64,000 bases of DNA from Coprobacillaceae bacterium UN01-12pH3A (lineage in GTDB: Bacteria; Bacillota_I; Bacilli_A; Erysipelotrichales; Coprobacillaceae). The stretch is from NCBI GenBank assembly GCA_027676805.1, contig JAQENU010000008.1, forward strand, positions 92,512 to 156,511, in the 5' to 3' direction. The number at the start of each line of letters is the position of its first letter. Within the stretch, counting starts at the first letter, position 1. Both the position numbers and the translations under genes were made by a program. Shown piece after piece: positions 51,156 to 60,847 of this stretch. A model generated the notes under the pieces. That model saw nothing but the letters and a program-made list of their open reading frames with translations, ran no database searches and was not told the DNA's origin.

Positions 51156-51896
51156 TCACCCCTTATATAGTAAAGCCACATTCAGTAAACAATCACCATC
51201 AATGCTCATCTCACTGACAATGCCTAAATAACTTTCGACATACCTTTCTTTTCCGATTTGTATATTGCGCAGATAAACGATTTTGATATCACTATAGCCA
51301 CTGACTGTCTGAATCTCAATCGTTTCATAACTGTCTTCTTTTAAGAGACCTTCTTTAATAAAGATAATCGGAATCCCCTGATAAGTCGCTTTATTTCCGG
51401 TATCCAGATAGCCTTTTAACTGGTAATCTTTTCCACGATAAGTAAACTGCACCGGATAATAAAGCTGCTTTAAGGCAAGATTTCTTTTTAAAAAGAAGGC
51501 ATGTGCCAAATAACACACGATAATAATGGACAAGAAAACAATATTGATCAATAGATTCTCAAAACGATAGATAATGAATATTCCATGCTGAAACGTAGAA
51601 TATGTATTGATCTTTAATAATACAAAAACAAAAAAATGATATGAAATCATATAAGAACAATAAAAAAGGAAGCTTTCTTTTTTATAGAATAAGAGATGGA
51701 TCAAAAAGATTATGAAATACATCATCAAACTAGGTAATTTAATATAAAGATTAAAGGAAATTAAAGAAATTAGAATCAAATAAACGATGATTTCTTTTTT
51801 TATCAGTAATTTATTGACAAAAATCAAAGCTGACAGGAAACAGATTCCATGCAGTAAGATTTGTTGTAGGATAATACTTTCGATATAGACTTCCAT
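51156..51896 (-). CDS. spoIIGA: SpoIIGA, pro-sigma-E processing protease
   Basis: A 246-residue protein with an N-terminal membrane domain of five helices (residues 5-135) and a C-terminal aspartyl protease-like domain with LDTGN (Asp165). This is the SpoIIGA layout: SpoIIR in the forespore triggers it to cleave pro-sigma-E in the mother cell. It is a little shorter than Bacillus SpoIIGA. GGAGGTGG precedes the ATG. It is translated just before sigE in one operon. Confidence 0.93.
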   Translation of the reverse strand: MEVYIESIILQQILLHGICFLSALIFVNKLLIKKEIIVYLILISLISFNLYIKLPSLMMYFIIFLIHLLFYKKESFLFYCSYMISYHFFVFVLLKINTYSTFQHGIFIIYRFENLLINIVFLSIIIVCYLAHAFFLKRNLALKQLYYPVQFTYRGKDYQLKGYLDTGNKATYQGIPIIFIKEGLLKEDSYETIEIQTVSGYSDIKIVYLRNIQIGKERYVESYLGIVSEMSIDGDCLLNVALLYKG

Positions 51897-51939
51897 CGAT
51901 CCACCTCCATTACATCATAGTCGTTTATTCATGCAAAAC

Positions 51940-51968
51940 TTGTCGATTAGTCAAGACTGTACTATAAT
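51940..51968 (+). promoter_or_regulatory. Promoter of the second MazG-like gene
   Basis: TTGTCG (51940-51945), a 17-base spacer and a perfect TATAAT (51963-51968). It lies inside the longest open frame, showing that the real start must be downstream. Confidence 0.6.
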
Positions 51969-51990
51969 TATTCAAAAGGGAGATGAAACC

Positions 51991-52356
51991 GTGGATTTAA
52001 AAATATCGGAAATGATGACAATGCAGGAAGAACTCTATCAGGCTAATAAAGAGGATTGGTCTCCGATTGTTCCGGCAACAGGAAAAAGCAAGTTACTGTG
52101 GATGATCGAGGAAGTCGGTGAAGTTATTTCGATCATCAAAAAGAAATCAGAAGAGGATATCATGAATGACCCTATCGTAAGGGAAGCTTTTGTTGAAGAA
52201 ATGGCAGATGTCATGATGTACTACCAGGACGTTCTGCGCTGCTACCAAGTCAGCAGTGAGGAAATCTCGAATGTGTATATGAAAAAACATCAGCGTAATC
52301 TTGAACGTCACTTCAAGCAAGAGCATGCTTCATATTTAAAAAAGGAGAGCAAATAA
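51991..52356 (+). CDS. MazG-like nucleotide pyrophosphohydrolase
   Basis: A 121-residue protein with the MazG-type metal motif: EEVGEVISIIKKKSEEDI, then VEEMADVMMYY. It has an N-terminal helix with SPIVPATGKSKLLWM. It probably hydrolyses a nucleoside triphosphate to the monophosphate. The start is GTG at 51991 with GGGAG upstream; the upstream ATG at 51931 precedes the promoter. It is divergent from spoIIGA and convergent with proC. It is not closely similar to the MazG-like protein at 28605-28955. Confidence 0.8.
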   Translation: MDLKISEMMTMQEELYQANKEDWSPIVPATGKSKLLWMIEEVGEVISIIKKKSEEDIMNDPIVREAFVEEMADVMMYYQDVLRCYQVSSEEISNVYMKKHQRNLERHFKQEHASYLKKESK

Positions 52357-52375
52357 ATGCTCCCCTTATTTTTTC
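52336..52375. terminator. Bidirectional terminator
   Basis: Stem AAGGAGAGC (52342-52350) with GCTCCCCTT (52359-52367), one wobble, flanked by A and T runs. It lies between the convergent MazG-like gene and proC. Confidence 0.7.
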
Positions 52376-53142
52376 AAGGATTCACTGATAGCACTGATAA
52401 TCGTAGAACGGAAATTACCGTCTTCTAAAGCATTGACACCTAAAATTGTGAATCCGCCCGGCGAACACACCTGATCCTTTAAAATTCCCGGATGAAGTTT
52501 TGTTGTTAACTGCATTTTTCCTGCTCCAACTACCGTCTGACTGGCTAATTTATAGGCAAGATCACGTGGCATGCCTTGTTTGACTCCGCCATCTGCCATC
52601 GCTTCAATGAACATATAAAGATAAGCCGGACTGCATCCGCTCATGGCACCGCCAACTCCCATTAAATGACTTGGCAGGATTTCCACTTCACCAATACTTT
52701 CAAATAGTCCTTTTGCAAACTCCAATTCCTCGTCAGTTAAAGAATGACTGGCTTCTAAAAGCGACATCCCCTCACCTACCAGACAAGGCGTATTGGGCAT
52801 AATAAATAAATGACGGGTTGTTTCATCAAGCAGCGTATTATAGCGTTCAAAATCATACCCTAAAGCAATTGACAGCAAGGCTTTATGCTTTAAGCGATCT
52901 CTTTGTGCCAAGATGGTTTCGTCAATCCCATTCGGCTTAATAGCGATCATCACCATCTCACAACGATCAATCAGTTCCTCAATCGTTGCACAAAGGAGGA
53001 CCTTTGACTCCATGGCAAAGATCTTTGCCTTATCTGCATCAATATCATAGACGCACACTTCTTCCGGCTTTAAATAATGCTGCTTCAATGCCCCCTTTAA
53101 AATAGCTGAGCCCATATTTCCAATTCCGATAAATCCTAACAT
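52366..53142 (-). CDS. proC: Pyrroline-5-carboxylate reductase
   Basis: A 258-residue enzyme that makes proline from pyrroline-5-carboxylate with NAD(P)H. The Rossmann motif MLGFIGIGNMGSAILKG starts the protein. MPNTPCLVGEGMSLLE and the C-terminal dimer domain (GGAMSGCSPAYLYMFIEAMADGGVKQG, KDQVCSPGGFTILGV) are typical. AGAGGAG spacing favours the ATG at 53142 over ATG codons just upstream. A terminator separates it from ftsZ. Confidence 0.93.
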   Translation of the reverse strand: MLGFIGIGNMGSAILKGALKQHYLKPEEVCVYDIDADKAKIFAMESKVLLCATIEELIDRCEMVMIAIKPNGIDETILAQRDRLKHKALLSIALGYDFERYNTLLDETTRHLFIMPNTPCLVGEGMSLLEASHSLTDEELEFAKGLFESIGEVEILPSHLMGVGGAMSGCSPAYLYMFIEAMADGGVKQGMPRDLAYKLASQTVVGAGKMQLTTKLHPGILKDQVCSPGGFTILGVNALEDGNFRSTIISAISESLKK

Positions 53143-53161
53143 CTTCATTCTCCTCTCTGAT

Positions 53162-53187
53162 AAAAAAAGACACCTGACGTGTCTTTT
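53162..53187 (-). terminator. Terminator of ftsZ
   Basis: A 9-bp stem, AAAAGACAC (53165-53173) with GTGTCTTTT (53179-53187), loop CTGAC and T run on the minus strand. Confidence 0.8.
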
Positions 53188-53192
53188 CAATA

Positions 53193-54314
53193 TTAGTTTC
53201 TTCTGCTTTGCAAGAATACTGAGTATTCTTCATCATCGTCATCATCATAATCATCTTCTTCGATTGGAGAAGCATTTCTTCTTCCGCCAACCGGAACAGT
53301 TGATTCAAATCGTGGTGATGATGTTCTTACTCCTGGTTTTGCATTGAATGTAGGCATCGTTTGTTCAACGTTTTCTTCGAATCCGGTAGCAATAACCGTA
53401 ACGATCACATTATCGTCTAAGCTTTCATTAATCGCTACCCCAAAGATAGTATTCAAGTCACTGCCAACGGCATCACGAATCACTTCAACAGCAGTATTAG
53501 CATCATAAAGAGATAATGATTCTCCGCCGGTAACATTAATGATGGCATCTTTAGCACCTTCAATAGACACTTCCAATAATGGGGAAGAGATAGCACGCTG
53601 AGCAGCTTCCACCGCCTTATTTTCACCGTTAGCCATCCCGATTCCAATCAGGGCTTTTCCACGATCTGCCATAACTGATTTAATATCGGCGAAGTCTAAG
53701 TTGATAAATGCTGGAATAGCAATTAAATCTGTGATTGTCTGAACCCCTTGACGAAGCACATTATCGGCTTCTCTGAATGATTCTTTTAAGGGTTTATTTC
53801 CAATGATTTCCAATAAACGGTCGTTTGAAACAATAATGATTGAATCAACGTTTTCTGAAAATTCTTCAATCCCCTGCAATGCCTGACTACTACGTTTCGG
53901 TCCTTCAAACGTGAATGGTTTTGTAACGACACCGACTGTTAATGCACCTAAATCTTTTGCGATTTTCGCAATAACCGGAGCAGCTCCTGTTCCAGTTCCG
54001 CCACCCATTCCGGCAGCCACGAAAATCATGTTGGCACCTGCTAAGGCAGCTCTGATTTCTTCTTCTGATTCCTGAGCAGCTTTACGTCCGATCTCCGGAT
54101 TTCCGCCAGCTCCTAATCCTTTAGTTAGTTCTTTTCCCAATACCAATTGGTTTTTAACGTTAATTCCTTTTAATATTTGAGCATCGGTATTAGCAACATA
54201 AAATTCAACTCCTTGAACTCCATCATCCACCATGCGGTTAACTGCATTGCAGCCCCCGCCTCCGACACCGATTACTTTAATTTTTGCGACAGTTGCCATT
54301 CCGTTTGAATCCAT
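53193..54314 (-). CDS. ftsZ: FtsZ, division ring tubulin homologue
   Basis: A 373-residue GTPase. The nucleotide motif [13 protein letters not shown], the T3-like loop [13 protein letters not shown] and the T7 loop [11 protein letters not shown] are present. A variable linker leads to a very acidic stretch ([12 protein letters not shown]) and the C-terminal peptide [10 protein letters not shown], which resembles the FtsA/SepF-binding peptide. The frame begins five codons upstream over the ftsA stop; GGAGGAG supports the ATG at 54314. ftsA precedes it. Confidence 0.97.
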   Translation of the reverse strand: MDSNGMATVAKIKVIGVGGGGCNAVNRMVDDGVQGVEFYVANTDAQILKGINVKNQLVLGKELTKGLGAGGNPEIGRKAAQESEEEIRAALAGANMIFVAAGMGGGTGTGAAPVIAKIAKDLGALTVGVVTKPFTFEGPKRSSQALQGIEEFSENVDSIIIVSNDRLLEIIGNKPLKESFREADNVLRQGVQTITDLIAIPAFINLDFADIKSVMADRGKALIGIGMANGENKAVEAAQRAISSPLLEVSIEGAKDAIINVTGGESLSLYDANTAVEVIRDAVGSDLNTIFGVAINESLDDNVIVTVIATGFEENVEQTMPTFNAKPGVRTSSPRFESTVPVGGRRNASPIEEDDYDDDDDEEYSVFLQSRRN

Positions 54315-54328
54315 TCTATTCTCCTCCA

Positions 54329-55591
54329 TTATTCCTCTTCTGTGACAAAGCGATCAATTAGTTTTTTTATTTTTCCTTCAGTAGGATTCGTATTTGTTTT
54401 CGTTAGTCCCTTAAATCGAAGAGACATCGTATTGGAAATATCCGGCAATACGACCGATGATATGACATCTCCATATATCTTGTTTCGATCCACTAGGTAA
54501 TAGATCATCCCCAATGCTGAAACGTAATTCATTTTTCTAACACCAATTGCCTGCGGACGATAACACCTTACCGGTCTGCCCAGTACATTTCTTGCGACCT
54601 TATCGAACCCTTCGATTTCAGCCCCACCGCCGATAATGACAATTTCATATTTCTTGTCTTCACCGAGGATCGCTAATTTCTCTTTCACTTTAAGCATTAA
54701 CTCTTCTACTCCGCCATACAGCAGCATAGAAAGATCATATTTCGTATAGTTGTGTACTTCGCTGCCATCTTTCGTAGAATGAATGATATCCTGTTCCTTC
54801 ATTTCCACATTGCAGCTTCCGTATTTGATTTTATAGGTTTCTGCTTTAGCAATTGGAATCTGCCAGTTCATAGCGACTTTCTTGGATAAATCATATCCGC
54901 CTTCCGCCGTTAACGTGACATATTTTAAGAAGCCATCTTCAAAGTATGAAATAGTAGACGAATGATGTCCGACATCGACCAGCACTGCTCCATCATGCAA
55001 ATAAGCTTCATCAAATACTTCTTTTGCAGCTGAGTAGGCATTGATGCTGACATATAGAATATCCAAGCCTGATCCTTCCACCACACGAATGTAAGGGTAA
55101 AGAATTTTCTTGGTCGTCGTAATCGCCAGTGCATCTACTTTAATTGAATAAGCGGTCTTATTCAAAGGCGCTTCATAGCTTGACTGCTCCCCAAAATAAT
55201 ACATCACCGGAATCATCGAAACGAGAGCTTCATTCTTTCTTCTTTCAAACTTAGAAGCTTTTCCCAGTGCTTTTTCAATATCTGCTGAACGGATTTTATG
55301 GTCCGTTGATAAGATCTGAGCACTGCCGCTCACAGAATAAAGACGGCATTGATTTGCCGGGATATTAAGCAGCACGCTTGTAATTTTTGCATCCAGTGAA
55401 GCTTCTGCTTCTTGAATCAGTTTAGCAATATCCTGCTTCACTGCTTCCTCATCAATAATGAGCCCTTTTTTAATTCCATGTGATGGGAGATGACTTGCAA
55501 ATAACACCTGTACGTTGGTATTGAGCATTTCTCCAACCACCAATTTGATTGTTGAAGATCCAATATCCAAACTAGCATAGACTTTCTTCAC
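54329..55591 (-). CDS. ftsA: FtsA, actin-like division protein
   Basis: A 420-residue actin-fold ATPase that tethers FtsZ to the membrane. [13 protein letters not shown] (phosphate 1), the SHS2-type insert domain (about 85-165), [12 protein letters not shown] (phosphate 2) and [12 protein letters not shown] (adenosine motif) are seen. The C-terminal [14 protein letters not shown] forms the amphipathic membrane helix. The start is GTG with GGTGAT upstream. It is directly before ftsZ. Confidence 0.95.
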   Translation of the reverse strand: MKKVYASLDIGSSTIKLVVGEMLNTNVQVLFASHLPSHGIKKGLIIDEEAVKQDIAKLIQEAEASLDAKITSVLLNIPANQCRLYSVSGSAQILSTDHKIRSADIEKALGKASKFERRKNEALVSMIPVMYYFGEQSSYEAPLNKTAYSIKVDALAITTTKKILYPYIRVVEGSGLDILYVSINAYSAAKEVFDEAYLHDGAVLVDVGHHSSTISYFEDGFLKYVTLTAEGGYDLSKKVAMNWQIPIAKAETYKIKYGSCNVEMKEQDIIHSTKDGSEVHNYTKYDLSMLLYGGVEELMLKVKEKLAILGEDKKYEIVIIGGGAEIEGFDKVARNVLGRPVRCYRPQAIGVRKMNYVSALGMIYYLVDRNKIYGDVISSVVLPDISNTMSLRFKGLTKTNTNPTEGKIKKLIDRFVTEEE

Positions 55592-55715
55592 AATATCACC
55601 ATCCTTATAATATACTACTTCCTCATAATATCATATTTATCCTCAGTTTTAAATACTTTTCCAAGATGTTGAGAAGGAAATTACCAAAAAATCTGACTAA
55701 TTTTTATCATCTTCG

Positions 55716-56552
55716 TTAAATTGCGAAAACAATATCTTGTTTGTCTTCGATTATTTTATAACCGATAGATTTATAGGCTCTGTTTGATATTGGATTATTC
55801 TGATCTACATAAAGACAGGCGAACTCATTTTGACGAGCAAAAACCACTTTCGCCACTTCACTCATCATCTGTTTAGCATAACCCTTCCCACGGTATTGCG
55901 GCAAGGTATAAACCATCCCAACAGACACCCCGCGAATCAGTTGACGAGTAATCGCACACATTGCCACTTTCTTGTCATTAACCTCATAAAAGAATAGTTC
56001 TTGATTTTCAATATGATGGCTCATAGTCGGGCGATAGCTTTCTGCATCGACTTTCTCATGAAAACAGTCTTCATAAAACCCCTCATAGCAAGATAAAGCA
56101 AAATCAAGATCATCAAGAGTCGCCAAAACTAGCTTTCCTGTCGAAATTTGTTCGATTAATTCACCATTTTTTAATTCCATAATATCCATTTTAGTACGGA
56201 TCTGATAGTCTTTGATACATCCGATTTTTAGATATAAATCGGCGATTTCTTTTGAGGTATTGATTCCTGTAATCTCAATCTTTTCTGTTTTCAAATAATC
56301 AATTAATGTCTGAATCATCTCCGCACTGACGTCATTAACTGCATGGATCAGCATGCGATATGGGCGAGTATATTGAAAAAACAGATAAGTCCTCTGATCA
56401 TCTTCAACAGTTCCGATCAAGCAGTCTGATAGCGGATCCTCGATCGCTCTTTGACAGTTGGTTATAATTAATTGGTAGACTGCTTCTTTCATTAATAATT
56501 CTTCTTGATAACGTTCATAAAATTCGCTTGGTTCATAACGTTTTGCTTTCAT
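55716..56552 (-). CDS. GNAT-family acetyltransferase
   Basis: A 278-residue protein. The C-terminal half is a GNAT domain with the acetyl-CoA loop PQYRGKGYAKQMM (about 215-227) and the final NPISNRAYKSIGYKII. The N-terminal half may be a degenerate second GNAT fold. The acceptor is unknown. AAAAGGAG precedes the ATG. It sits between ftsQ and ftsA, splitting the usual division cluster, but on the same strand. Confidence 0.85.
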   Translation of the reverse strand: MKAKRYEPSEFYERYQEELLMKEAVYQLIITNCQRAIEDPLSDCLIGTVEDDQRTYLFFQYTRPYRMLIHAVNDVSAEMIQTLIDYLKTEKIEITGINTSKEIADLYLKIGCIKDYQIRTKMDIMELKNGELIEQISTGKLVLATLDDLDFALSCYEGFYEDCFHEKVDAESYRPTMSHHIENQELFFYEVNDKKVAMCAITRQLIRGVSVGMVYTLPQYRGKGYAKQMMSEVAKVVFARQNEFACLYVDQNNPISNRAYKSIGYKIIEDKQDIVFAI

Positions 56553-56586
56553 AAATTTCTCCTTTTTTAAAAAAGATTAGGTTTCC

Positions 56587-57348
56587 CTAATCACAGGCAC
56601 GCTGATAGACATGTCCGCCCAGAAAATCAAAATAGCAATTTTCCGAGTTCTGACTCACCACCGTATTATAATATTGTAATTGATAGACCATATCATCGAT
56701 ACGGACATAGCTTTCTTTATTGTCATCACTTAAAAGCTTCACTCTTAAAGGATCGCTTTCCTGCGGTTCAAACATGATATCCGATAATTGAGTACGGACG
56801 CTCTCATCGACTTGAGCAAAGTTCTCCGCAAACTGCTTTAAGATTTCTTCATCATTGAATTGACTCAGCTGCGGCAGAGACTGTACTTTTCGAATAAGCT
56901 CCGGATCGCTGATGTCTTTCATCGTTCCATTATCAAAGATCACTTTTGCGCTTCCTTCCTGCATCTGATAAGCGATTGGGGCACTTTCGGTAATAGAGAC
57001 GGTTAATCCATCAAAAATACTCTTTTCTACCGCAACACTTTTGATTCCGGAAATTTTGCTGACACGATCCTTGATCGCTGACGACCAGCAAAATAAGCGA
57101 ATGCTGTTCTCATCACAATTCATCGCCTGTTGGATTTCCTCATTGCTGATGAAATGGTTGCCGGAAATATGAATCGTTTGCAGTCTTGAATACGGACTGT
57201 AGAAATAAGCGCCTAAAGCTACCGCAATAAGCAGGATTAAAAAGACACGCAAACGTCTGACACGTCTTTTCTTTTTATAAGTTTTCTTAATCGTTTCTGC
57301 TGGGTTTTGATCGTATTCATTAATTCTTTGCTTCTTTTTCTTGCTCAT
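56587..57348 (-). CDS. ftsQ: FtsQ/DivIB cell division protein
   Basis: A 253-residue single-pass membrane protein: basic cytoplasmic N-terminus (about 1-34), one membrane helix (35-52), a POTRA domain (LQTIHISGNHFISNEEIQQAM, about 56-125) and the FtsQ beta domain. It links FtsL/DivIC with the septal synthases. It starts 3 bases after the murB stop and is followed by the GNAT gene. No separate promoter is seen. Confidence 0.9.
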   Translation of the reverse strand: MSKKKKQRINEYDQNPAETIKKTYKKKRRVRRLRVFLILLIAVALGAYFYSPYSRLQTIHISGNHFISNEEIQQAMNCDENSIRLFCWSSAIKDRVSKISGIKSVAVEKSIFDGLTVSITESAPIAYQMQEGSAKVIFDNGTMKDISDPELIRKVQSLPQLSQFNDEEILKQFAENFAQVDESVRTQLSDIMFEPQESDPLRVKLLSDDNKESYVRIDDMVYQLQYYNTVVSQNSENCYFDFLGGHVYQRACD

Positions 57349-57351
57349 GAT

Positions 57352-58263
57352 TTACCAGTTCATAAAACGCACTTCAGTATGCAGTTCTACTTGAAAGCGT
57401 TCCATCACAAGAGATTGAATATGTTCGATCAAATTTTTTATATCCTGAGCAGAAGCATAGCCACTGTTGACAATGAAATTAGAATGTTTTGTTGATACTC
57501 TTGCATGTCCGATGCTGTATCCACGCAATCCGCATTCATCAATGTATTTCCATGCCGGATGCATGTCCGGATTACGAAAAACACTGCCAGCACAAGGACG
57601 ATCCCAAGGCTGAGTAGCCATACGTTTTGCCTTACGGTTTTTCATAACTTCTTTTATTTCCTCTTTATCGCCTGGCATCAATTCAAATTTAGCTTCCAAC
57701 ACCACCCAATCAGGATGATCTTGCAAGATAGAATAGCGATACGAAAACTGCATCTCCTCATTTTTATACGTAATGATTGCGCCATCTCCGTTTAAAAGGG
57801 TCACTTCTGACAGCACAGCTGCCACATCACTCAAATATGCCCCGGCATTCATATAGACAACTCCGCCGACACTGGCTGGAATACCGGAAATAAATTCTAA
57901 ACCGCTTAATCCATGATTGGCGGCAGATAATGCCATCTTAATCACCGAAGCGCCGGCTTGTGCAGTAACCATCTGGTCACTAATCTCAATCTTATTAAAA
58001 TACTGATTCAACGATAAGATAAGTCCATCAAATTCTTTATCAGAAAATAAAACATTAGATCCCCTGCCAATAACATAATAAGGGATATGATGTTTTTTAA
58101 TTACTTTCATGATCGTTTGTAAAGCGGGAATGTCTTTGACTTCGATAAAGGCTCTTGCCGGTCCCCCGACTTTATAGGTAGTATGTTTATACATGGGTTC
58201 AAATTCTAAAATATCTCCCACTTCTGCTTCATTTAATTGTGTGATAATCGCTTCAAAATTCAT
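57352..58263 (-). CDS. murB: UDP-N-acetylenolpyruvoylglucosamine reductase
   Basis: A 303-residue FAD enzyme making UDP-MurNAc. FAD-binding YKVGGPARAFIEV and VIGRGSNVL, then GSVFRNP with the proton-donor Ser, and the C-terminal Glu in HTEVRFM are present. These mark it as the short type II class. The frame begins upstream of two ATGs; AGAGGAA spacing favours the ATG at 58263. It lies between murG and ftsQ. Confidence 0.95.
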   Translation of the reverse strand: MNFEAIITQLNEAEVGDILEFEPMYKHTTYKVGGPARAFIEVKDIPALQTIMKVIKKHHIPYYVIGRGSNVLFSDKEFDGLILSLNQYFNKIEISDQMVTAQAGASVIKMALSAANHGLSGLEFISGIPASVGGVVYMNAGAYLSDVAAVLSEVTLLNGDGAIITYKNEEMQFSYRYSILQDHPDWVVLEAKFELMPGDKEEIKEVMKNRKAKRMATQPWDRPCAGSVFRNPDMHPAWKYIDECGLRGYSIGHARVSTKHSNFIVNSGYASAQDIKNLIEHIQSLVMERFQVELHTEVRFMNW

Positions 58264-58273
58264 AAACATTCCT

Positions 58274-59362
58274 CTACTTTCCAATCAACTCCATCATGAC
58301 TTTACTAATATCTGCACAGGCATTGACTTTTCCTAATTTCTTTGCATTTTCTTTCATTGTAACCAGTGTAAATGTATCATTAAACAGAGTATCGATTTCT
58401 TCAATCAGACGATCACTGGTCAATTCAGTTTCCTTCATCATTTTTGCTGCCTGCTTATTTACAAGTTCCATCGCATTGTATTCTTGATGATTGCTTGCTA
58501 CATAGGGACTAGGAATCAAGATCATCGCGGATCCTAAAGCCGTTAATTCCGCAATCGTCGAAGCGCCGGCACGACTAACGACAAGGTCACAGGCACTTAG
58601 CAAACTTGGCATATCGTTAATATAAGGCACGATAGATACGTTATGGGGTACCTGTTTAACTTCTTGAATCATTTTATCATAGCCGTTTTTACCTGTCACT
58701 AAAATGATCTGATACGTTTTATCTTTAAATTTCTCAACAGTATTCTTTAAGATATCATTAACTGTTGCCGAACCTAAGCTGCCCATGACGATCAGCACTG
58801 TTTTTTTACTTGGATCTAAATGATATTTCTTTTTGATATCCGGATCCTTCTTGCTTGCTACAACCTCTGTCGCACGGGGATTTCCTAACAACAGTGTTTT
58901 TTCTTTAGGAAAATTTTCATAAGCCTTATCATAGCAGCAGATAATCTTGTCTACTCTTTTGATCAAGATTTTATTGGCTAAGCCGATCAATGAATTTTGT
59001 TCATGGATCATTGTTTTTACACCTAATGAACTCGCCGACATCACAATCGATGCACTGACATAGCCGCCAAATCCAATGACTAAATCCGGTTTAAATTCCT
59101 TTACGATCTTCTTGGTCACTCTAAGAGATGCCGCAAAAACACCTAAGGCTTTTGCTTTTTGCAGCGGGTTTCCTGCAAGCCCTAAAACGTGAACTCCTTT
59201 ATATGCATATCCCATTTCCGGGATGACTTTCGATTCTAAACGATTCGTTGTCCCAACAAATAAAAACTCTGTTGAGTCATAATGCGATTCTATATATTTC
59301 GCCAGAGCAATGGCCGGATATAAGTGTCCGCCTGTTCCTCCTGTCGCAAAGATGATTTTCAT
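58274..59362 (-). CDS. murG: MurG, lipid II synthesis glycosyltransferase
   Basis: A 362-residue GT-B enzyme that adds GlcNAc to lipid I on the inner membrane face. The N-terminal KIIFATGGTGGHLYPAIALA and the C-terminal SRAGASTIAEL with the UDP-GlcNAc site are typical. TTGAGGAGTG spacing supports the third ATG (59362) of the leading codons. It follows ftsW and precedes murB. Confidence 0.96.
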   Translation of the reverse strand: MKIIFATGGTGGHLYPAIALAKYIESHYDSTEFLFVGTTNRLESKVIPEMGYAYKGVHVLGLAGNPLQKAKALGVFAASLRVTKKIVKEFKPDLVIGFGGYVSASIVMSASSLGVKTMIHEQNSLIGLANKILIKRVDKIICCYDKAYENFPKEKTLLLGNPRATEVVASKKDPDIKKKYHLDPSKKTVLIVMGSLGSATVNDILKNTVEKFKDKTYQIILVTGKNGYDKMIQEVKQVPHNVSIVPYINDMPSLLSACDLVVSRAGASTIAELTALGSAMILIPSPYVASNHQEYNAMELVNKQAAKMMKETELTSDRLIEEIDTLFNDTFTLVTMKENAKKLGKVNACADISKVMMELIGK

Positions 59363-59395
59363 ATTCATCACTCCTCAACTTCATAGTATATCATA

Positions 59396-60472
59396 TTATC
59401 CGTTAAATTGTTCAATATTTATTAATATTCCCACACAGGTCATAACGATGGTTAAACTGGTTCCACCATACGACATAAACGGCAATGTTACCCCTGTAAC
59501 GGGGAATAATCCCACGACTACCCCTAAGTTGATCATAATCTGAATACCGAGCATTGCAGTGATCCCCAAAGCTAGAAAAGTACCGAATAAATCTTTTGCC
59601 TCAAGGGCAATGCGAACCCCTCGAATAATTAAATAAAGGTACAGACAGACCACTAATCCGGCGCCAATCAAGCCAAATTCTTCACAGATAATGGCAAAGA
59701 TAAAATCGGTCTGCGGTTCCGGCAAATAGAAATGCTTTTGTACACTGTTGTCAAAGCCAACCCCTAATAAACCACCGGGACCGATCGCATATAAAGACTG
59801 AATCATTTGAAATCCGCTTCCTAACGGATCTTGGAAAGGATCTAAATAAGCAACGATACGTGCTAATCGATATGGTGCAGAGGCAATCAGTCCGACTAAT
59901 CCGGCAATACCGCCGATCCCCAGCCAAACAAAATAAATAAACTTAAACGGAGAAGCGATAATCATAATCACAATGCTTGCCAGCATAACCACACCGGTTC
60001 CAAAATCAGGCTGCAGCATGATTAAGGCAAAGCCTAGAAATGCTACGACCAGCAGCGTTAATGCATAACGTGCTTTTTTTAAATAATGATAGTAAATGCT
60101 GATATACTTGGCAGCAAAAATAATCATTCCGATCTTAAAGAGTTCGGAAGGTTGCAGGGAAATAGAGCCAACTGCAAACCATGATCGTGATCCTCCACGT
60201 ACCATTCCTAATCCGGGAATCAAAACCAGTATCAATAGAATAAAGCAAACGATTAAAATTTTAAGGGCATGTTTTTGATAGAAATGATAGTCAATATGTA
60301 TCGTACAAAACATTCCCACTAAACCCACTACGGCAAATAAAGCCTGTCTTTTAATATAATAGAAGCTGTCATTGAATTTGGCCTCTGCCCAGATATGACT
60401 GGAGCTGTACACCATGACTAACCCAATTGCGACTAAAATTAAAGTGGCTATTAACAAACGCTTTTTTTTCAT
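59396..60472 (-). CDS. ftsW: FtsW/SpoVE-type SEDS peptidoglycan polymerase
   Basis: A 358-residue SEDS protein with about ten membrane helices. Typical segments include KRQALFAVVGL, GSRSWFAVGSISLQPSELFKIG, LQPDFGTGVVML, FIFAIICEEFGLIG and LPFMSYGGTS. It polymerises lipid II at the septum with its partner PBP. GGGTGAAAATAT precedes the ATG. It is the first gene of the division block here, downstream of a terminator that shields it from the polysaccharide genes. FtsW, SpoVE and RodA cannot be fully separated by sequence alone; the position favours FtsW. Confidence 0.9.
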   Translation of the reverse strand: MKKKRLLIATLILVAIGLVMVYSSSHIWAEAKFNDSFYYIKRQALFAVVGLVGMFCTIHIDYHFYQKHALKILIVCFILLILVLIPGLGMVRGGSRSWFAVGSISLQPSELFKIGMIIFAAKYISIYYHYLKKARYALTLLVVAFLGFALIMLQPDFGTGVVMLASIVIMIIASPFKFIYFVWLGIGGIAGLVGLIASAPYRLARIVAYLDPFQDPLGSGFQMIQSLYAIGPGGLLGVGFDNSVQKHFYLPEPQTDFIFAIICEEFGLIGAGLVVCLYLYLIIRGVRIALEAKDLFGTFLALGITAMLGIQIMINLGVVVGLFPVTGVTLPFMSYGGTSLTIVMTCVGILINIEQFNG

Positions 60473-60497
60473 ATATTTTCACCCATTTATAATATAT

Positions 60498-60526
60498 AAA
60501 AAAAGAGTGTGACTTATTCACACTCT
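60498..60526 (-). terminator. Terminator upstream of ftsW
   Basis: A 9-bp stem, AGAGTGTGA (60504-60512) with TCACACTCT (60518-60526), 5-base loop and T run on the minus strand. It ends transcription coming from the polysaccharide side. Confidence 0.75.
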
Positions 60527-60847
60527 AACGGATTTATAATTTGTATATTTTATGCTTTGAAATGCGTGATTAATATTAAAAATATTTATCATGAATTGGT
60601 CACAAGAATTTTGATTATTATAGTTTAGCGACGATATGCTTTCCTTGAATATAGACAAGCCATTATAGTCATTGAGAACAAGTGTTGTACATTGAAATAC
60701 TTATTTTCCTCGCATAAGATATTCTAACTAATTTATAATTCAAGTACTCAATTCATAAACCTGTAGAATATAATTTTTATTTAATATCACATTGTATGGT
60801 TTATAATTTTTTAGATATGTTCCTGCATTGATAAAGTATTTGCATAC
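60527..60847. other. Non-coding AT-rich stretch
   Basis: About 320 bases between the ftsW terminator and the decayed nucleotidyltransferase gene. I see no coding frame, repeat or clear regulatory motif. Confidence 0.5.

Noticed and set aside
50456..51181. Long overlap of sigE with spoIIGA
   Set aside because: The overlap comes from choosing the furthest upstream start. The ribosome binding site and pro-sequence support the ATG at 51151, leaving a small gap.
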